A stretch of DNA of 64,000 bases from Perca fluviatilis. Lineage: Eukaryota > Chordata > Actinopteri > Perciformes > Percidae. The DNA lies in the NCBI RefSeq assembly GCF_010015445.1, contig NC_053133.1, positions 19,950,922 through 20,014,921 of the forward strand. The letters run 5' to 3'. Both the position numbers and the translations under genes were made by a program. The notes beneath the pieces were generated by a model, which was given only the letters and a program-made list of their open reading frames with translations, had not been told where the DNA came from and made no database searches. Shown piece after piece: positions 62,801 to 64,000 of the stretch (position 1 is its first letter; each line of letters begins with the position of its first letter).

Positions 62801-64000
62801 AGGACAGCTGCAGAACAGACTCCTTTTCCACACACATGGCCTGAAAATGAACAAGTACAAAGCCTAGCTGTCAGGTATCAAACTTACATAGCATTGTCAT
62901 AGCACATAAAACTGATAGAGAACAAAAGTGTATTTCAAATGAATTAAATGTAAATGTGTAGGGCTGCAACTGACAATTACTTTCAGACGTTAAAGAAAAA
63001 TGTCAAAAATGGCGATCAAGTTCCCAGAGCCCAAGGTGACGTCTTTAAAAAAGCCTTGTTTTGTGCAAATGCTAGTCCGAAAGCATGTTAAACTGAATAT
63101 ATTCAATGTAACAGGATATGAAACAGAGGCAAGCAGCAAATCCTCACATTTGAGAAGCTGGAACCAGAGAATGTTTAGCATTTTTGCCTGATAATTGACC
63201 TAAACAATTAATGGATTATCAAAATTGCTTTTAACTCAAGAATTTAGGGGGTGTTGCCTCAAAAATGACACACCCAAAGACACCCTTTATTAAAAGACGA
63301 TTAACAAAAAATAAATACAGTATTTGCCCCTTTGTTCAATCAGTTGACAAATCAACAGATAGCGCTGAAATCACCAAGAATGCCACACCCTCCTCCCTAC
63401 ACAGATACAATTAAAACAGTAGGACTGTGATCTTACCAGCCAGGTATCAGTGACCACTTCGTCGACTGTGGCCTCCACTGAACAGCCCAACAGTGGGACC
63501 ACTGCATAGTCTGCCACGACACGTGTACGGCCCATCAGCACCCTGCCTCCATTTTCTGTCACCAGCAGAGAGAGCTGGGCTTCTTCCTCAGTGCCAAAGC
63601 CCACAAGAAGGAAACACTTCCCAAAAAATAGGCCTGCCTCGGTGGCTTCCTGCAGGGTTGAGTCTGGCTCTGGTCCTCTGGAGTGGTTTGGTGCCCAAGG
63701 CTCAGCAGATGTACTGATGGACTTCCTGCTGTTGACCTCTGCTGGTTGGGCCATGTCCACTGGAGGATAAAAGGAAAATGAGATTAGCTGCAATATATTA
63801 AACTATATCTTGTAAAATATTTTAATGGGGTCAAATTAACCTAAGCACATTCTTCAACAATAGATTCTTACCTACTGTAGGGTCATCATCCATGTACTGA
63901 GAGAGCAGATCTTCCTCGGCTCTTGTTTGCCTAGGAGTGCTAGGACTGGCTGCGGGGGGACCGTCTGAATGCCGAGAGGCCGGAGTGTGACGGGCAGGCA
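51650..64000 (-). CDS. topbp1: DNA topoisomerase II-binding protein 1, 3' two thirds; 5' end beyond the window
   Basis: Nineteen coding exons in transcript order: 64000-63872 (open at the edge), 63759-63437, 62840-62668, 61842-61631, 61267-60951, 60830-60645, 60379-60264, 60066-59943, 58106-57948, 57756-57663, 57559-57358, 57113-56884, 56194-56052, 55931-55835, 55266-55103, 53841-53713, 53600-53511, 52917-52756, 51778-51650 (TAA stop). All phases join with no frameshift, giving about 1058 residues; human TOPBP1 is 1522 aa, so this starts shortly before BRCT4. TopBP1 is a nuclear scaffold that recruits and activates ATR-ATRIP at stalled forks and helps replication initiation. BRCT0-3 must lie beyond 64000. 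Exon-by-exon correspondence with the human protein is very close. No missing key residue was noticed. Confidence 0.97.
51885..52545 (+). mobile_element. L2-like LINE 3' end in the last topbp1 intron
   Basis: Translation from about 51904 gives [35 protein letters not shown] and [20 protein letters not shown], the thumb and C-terminal region of L2-type fish LINE proteins, then a frameshift into [16 protein letters not shown]. The 3' tail contains AAGTGCGTTACAAATAAAAT followed by imperfect TTATT repeats, the usual L2 terminus. It is 5'-truncated, frameshifted and antisense to topbp1. Confidence 0.8.
53923..54315 (+). mobile_element. DNA element with perfect 9-bp target duplication
   Basis: Starts TAGTCTCGCTTTGCCAGACC and ends TATAGACTA; flanked by ATGAAAACC on both sides (53914-53922 and 54316-54324). 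Near the left end an internal AGACCCTCCTCCAAAG...CTGAAGGAGGGTCT makes a hairpin. Related to the element at 15586-15782. The 393-bp body lacks a transposase. Lies in the topbp1 intron between 53841 and 55103. Confidence 0.85.
54340..54982. mobile_element. TIR element with GACACACCAA ends
   Basis: The left end AAGGTCGTGACACACCAACC and the inverse of the right end AAGCCCGAGACACACCAAGC are clearly related; both contain GACACACCAA. It begins 15 bp after the target duplication of the neighbouring element. The interior has no transposase. ORFs across it on both strands are not genes. Target duplication uncertain (TTAA at the right, ATAA at the left). Confidence 0.7.
55103..55931 (-). CDS. topbp1: topbp1 BRCT7 exons
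   Basis: Exon 55931-55835 carries [20 protein letters not shown]. Exon 55266-55103 continues [40 protein letters not shown] and [15 protein letters not shown]. The Lys-rich phosphate-binding face and the Gly-Lys-Trp of helix 3 are kept. Human BRCT7-8 bind phosphorylated BACH1/FANCJ and help TopBP1 oligomerise for ATR activation. Confidence 0.95.
55395..55470 (+). repeat. Short dispersed repeat fragment
   Basis: TCAAAGTGCCCTTAAGCAAG, then CATTCATCCCTAACTGCTGA, parallels the segment near 19360-19395. Such CCCTTGAGCAAGGCAC strings belong to a widespread fish repeat. Confidence 0.4.
56052..57756 (-). CDS. topbp1: topbp1 ATR-activating domain exons
   Basis: Exons 57756-57663, 57559-57358, 57113-56884 and 56194-56052. 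Conserved blocks are [20 protein letters not shown], then [20 protein letters not shown] and [12 protein letters not shown], and later [18 protein letters not shown]. The tryptophan in EQIVWDDP (codon 57052-57050) corresponds to the residue needed for ATR activation (human W1145, frog W1138). A proline run PPPPP and a shorter spacer follow compared with human. Retention of the core motif supports a functional ATR activator. Confidence 0.94.
57783..57866. repeat. Tandem duplication, 48-bp unit
   Basis: AAACCGACAGAAAGACAATT recurs at 57831 and is followed in both copies by ACA(T/C)GAGACACCTCTG. Two copies in the topbp1 intron just upstream of the exon at 57663-57756. Confidence 0.9.
57948..60379 (-). 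CDS. topbp1: topbp1 BRCT6 exons
   Basis: Exon 60379-60264 gives [20 protein letters not shown] then AASLGADF; exon 60066-59943 continues [32 protein letters not shown]; exon 58106-57948 ends the repeat with [17 protein letters not shown]. This is BRCT repeat 6 in order and spacing. In human TopBP1 this repeat recognises poly-ADP-ribose and E2F1-type partners. The intron at 58107-59942 carries a hAT-like insertion. Confidence 0.93.
58437..59095. mobile_element. hAT-like element with perfect 8-bp target duplication
   Basis: The ends TAGGGCTGGGTACCGA and (inverse) TAGGGCTGGGTATCGT are terminal inverted repeats. ACCCAAGG flanks both sides exactly (58429-58436 and 59096-59103). Subterminal GGTATCGA motifs occur in both orientations. 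The 659-bp body has no transposase ORF. An 8-bp duplication plus this TIR form indicates a non-autonomous hAT transposon. Inserted in the topbp1 intron between the BRCT6 exons. Confidence 0.9.
59475..59780 (-). repeat. Dispersed repeat family A, copy 4 (reverse)
   Basis: On the minus strand it shows ACGTTTTAAAAAATGTTTGT, TTTGTCCAACCAACAGTTCT and GTTTATAATGATATAAAACC-like text parallel to family A, with ATTGATTAATCG at one end. Same topbp1 intron as the hAT-like element. Confidence 0.5.
60645..61267 (-). CDS. topbp1: topbp1 BRCT5-BRCT6 linker exons
   Basis: Exons 61267-60951 and 60830-60645 encode a long hydrophilic linker. Conserved islands are [50 protein letters not shown] and [20 protein letters not shown]. 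Several Ser-Pro and Thr-Pro sites suggest phosphorylation, as reported for this part of the vertebrate protein. The intervening sequence diverges from human. Confidence 0.92.
61631..62840 (-). CDS. topbp1: topbp1 BRCT5 exons
   Basis: Exon 62840-62668 gives [19 protein letters not shown] and AKHLGA. Exon 61842-61631 continues [38 protein letters not shown] and [11 protein letters not shown], ending at LPPSP. The Lys-Lys-Trp cluster expected for phosphopeptide binding in this repeat is retained, as is the conserved Trp of BRCT helix 3. The intron between the two exons contains a possible retroelement tail (62255-62370). Confidence 0.93.
62255..62370 (+). mobile_element. Possible retroelement 3' tail
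   Basis: The run CAAATTTCCCTTTGGGGACA, ATGAAGTATATCTTATCTTA resembles the 3' tails of fish LINEs that end in AATAAAGTATATCTATCT. No coding remnant next to it, so the call is weak. Confidence 0.3.
62668..63759 (-). CDS. topbp1: topbp1 BRCT4 exons
   Basis: Exon 63759-63437 begins with a Ser/Pro-rich linker, then [41 protein letters not shown] and VTDTWL, the pattern of BRCT repeat 4 (GG turn between beta strands, aromatic near the C-terminus). Exon 62840-62668 completes it with [12 protein letters not shown] and opens BRCT5. In human TopBP1 the BRCT4-5 module binds phosphorylated partners such as MDC1 and contributes to focus formation. Confidence 0.93.
62955..63235 (+). repeat. Dispersed repeat family A, copy 5 (best preserved)
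   Basis: Starts GTAGGGCTGCAACTGACAAT and includes CCCAGAGCCCAAGGTGACGT, TTGAGAAGCTGGAACCAGAG and an end AATTAATGGATTATCAAAAT. This is the form of a widespread teleost GGGCTGCAACTAACGATTA repeat. The 63-codon ORFs on each strand come from the repeat. Confidence 0.65.

Noticed and set aside
63000..63191. ORF reading [11 protein letters not shown] as a possible exon
   Set aside because: Part of dispersed repeat family A, which mimics coding sequence and recurs elsewhere in the window.

Overview
This is ordinary eukaryotic nuclear DNA from a ray-finned fish, probably a percomorph teleost. The evidence is intron-rich vertebrate genes with GT-AG splice sites, AT-rich non-coding DNA, many (CA)n/(TA)n microsatellites, and a teleost-type mix of short DNA transposons, L2-, Rex- and L1/Tx1-like LINE ends and a tRNA-derived SINE. 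No species is claimed. There is no operon, CRISPR array, phage or other microbial feature.

Three protein-coding genes were reconstructed, all on the minus strand, with exon phases that join exactly. (1) cdv3, complete, five coding exons between 1038 and 3801, predicted 229 aa. (2) tmem108 (retrolinkin), complete coding region, four coding exons between 8341 and 23105, predicted 523 aa; a CpG-rich candidate first exon and promoter lies near 48.0-48.5 kb, so the transcription unit probably covers about 40 kb. (3) topbp1, the 3' two thirds (19 coding exons between 51650 and the window edge at 64000, about 1058 residues), covering BRCT4, BRCT5, BRCT6, the ATR-activating domain, BRCT7, BRCT8 and the C-terminal basic tail. 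Its 5' end lies beyond the window.

Layout: 1-1037 cdv3 3' UTR and flank; 1038-3801 cdv3; 3.8-4.1 kb cdv3 promoter with ETS-like sites; 4.1-8.3 kb intergenic DNA plus the presumed tmem108 3' UTR, with a TIR element and a long (TA)n; 8.3-23.1 kb tmem108 coding exons; 23.1-48 kb the large 5' intron, filled with transposon relics and microsatellites; 48-51.6 kb intergenic, with two hAT-like elements and a 57-bp near-perfect palindrome; 51.65-64 kb topbp1, whose introns hold an L2-like LINE end, a hAT-like element with a perfect 8-bp target duplication, and two DNA elements almost end to end.

The three genes do not form a pathway. cdv3, tmem108 and TOPBP1 are also neighbours on human 3q22, so this is conserved synteny, although order and orientation differ and no bfsp2 was seen between tmem108 and cdv3. 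TopBP1 is a nuclear checkpoint and replication scaffold, Tmem108 a neuronal vesicle membrane protein, and Cdv3 a poorly understood basic protein.

No new multi-gene system was found. The points most worth a second look are an upstream ORF whose stop codon overlaps the tmem108 start codon, two members of one DNA-transposon family with perfect 9-bp target duplications, a 1.1-kb fold-back element, the 57-bp palindrome, a full match to the CTCF core motif, and the altered gene order. Protein matches were made by eye from remembered family sequences; no database search was run.
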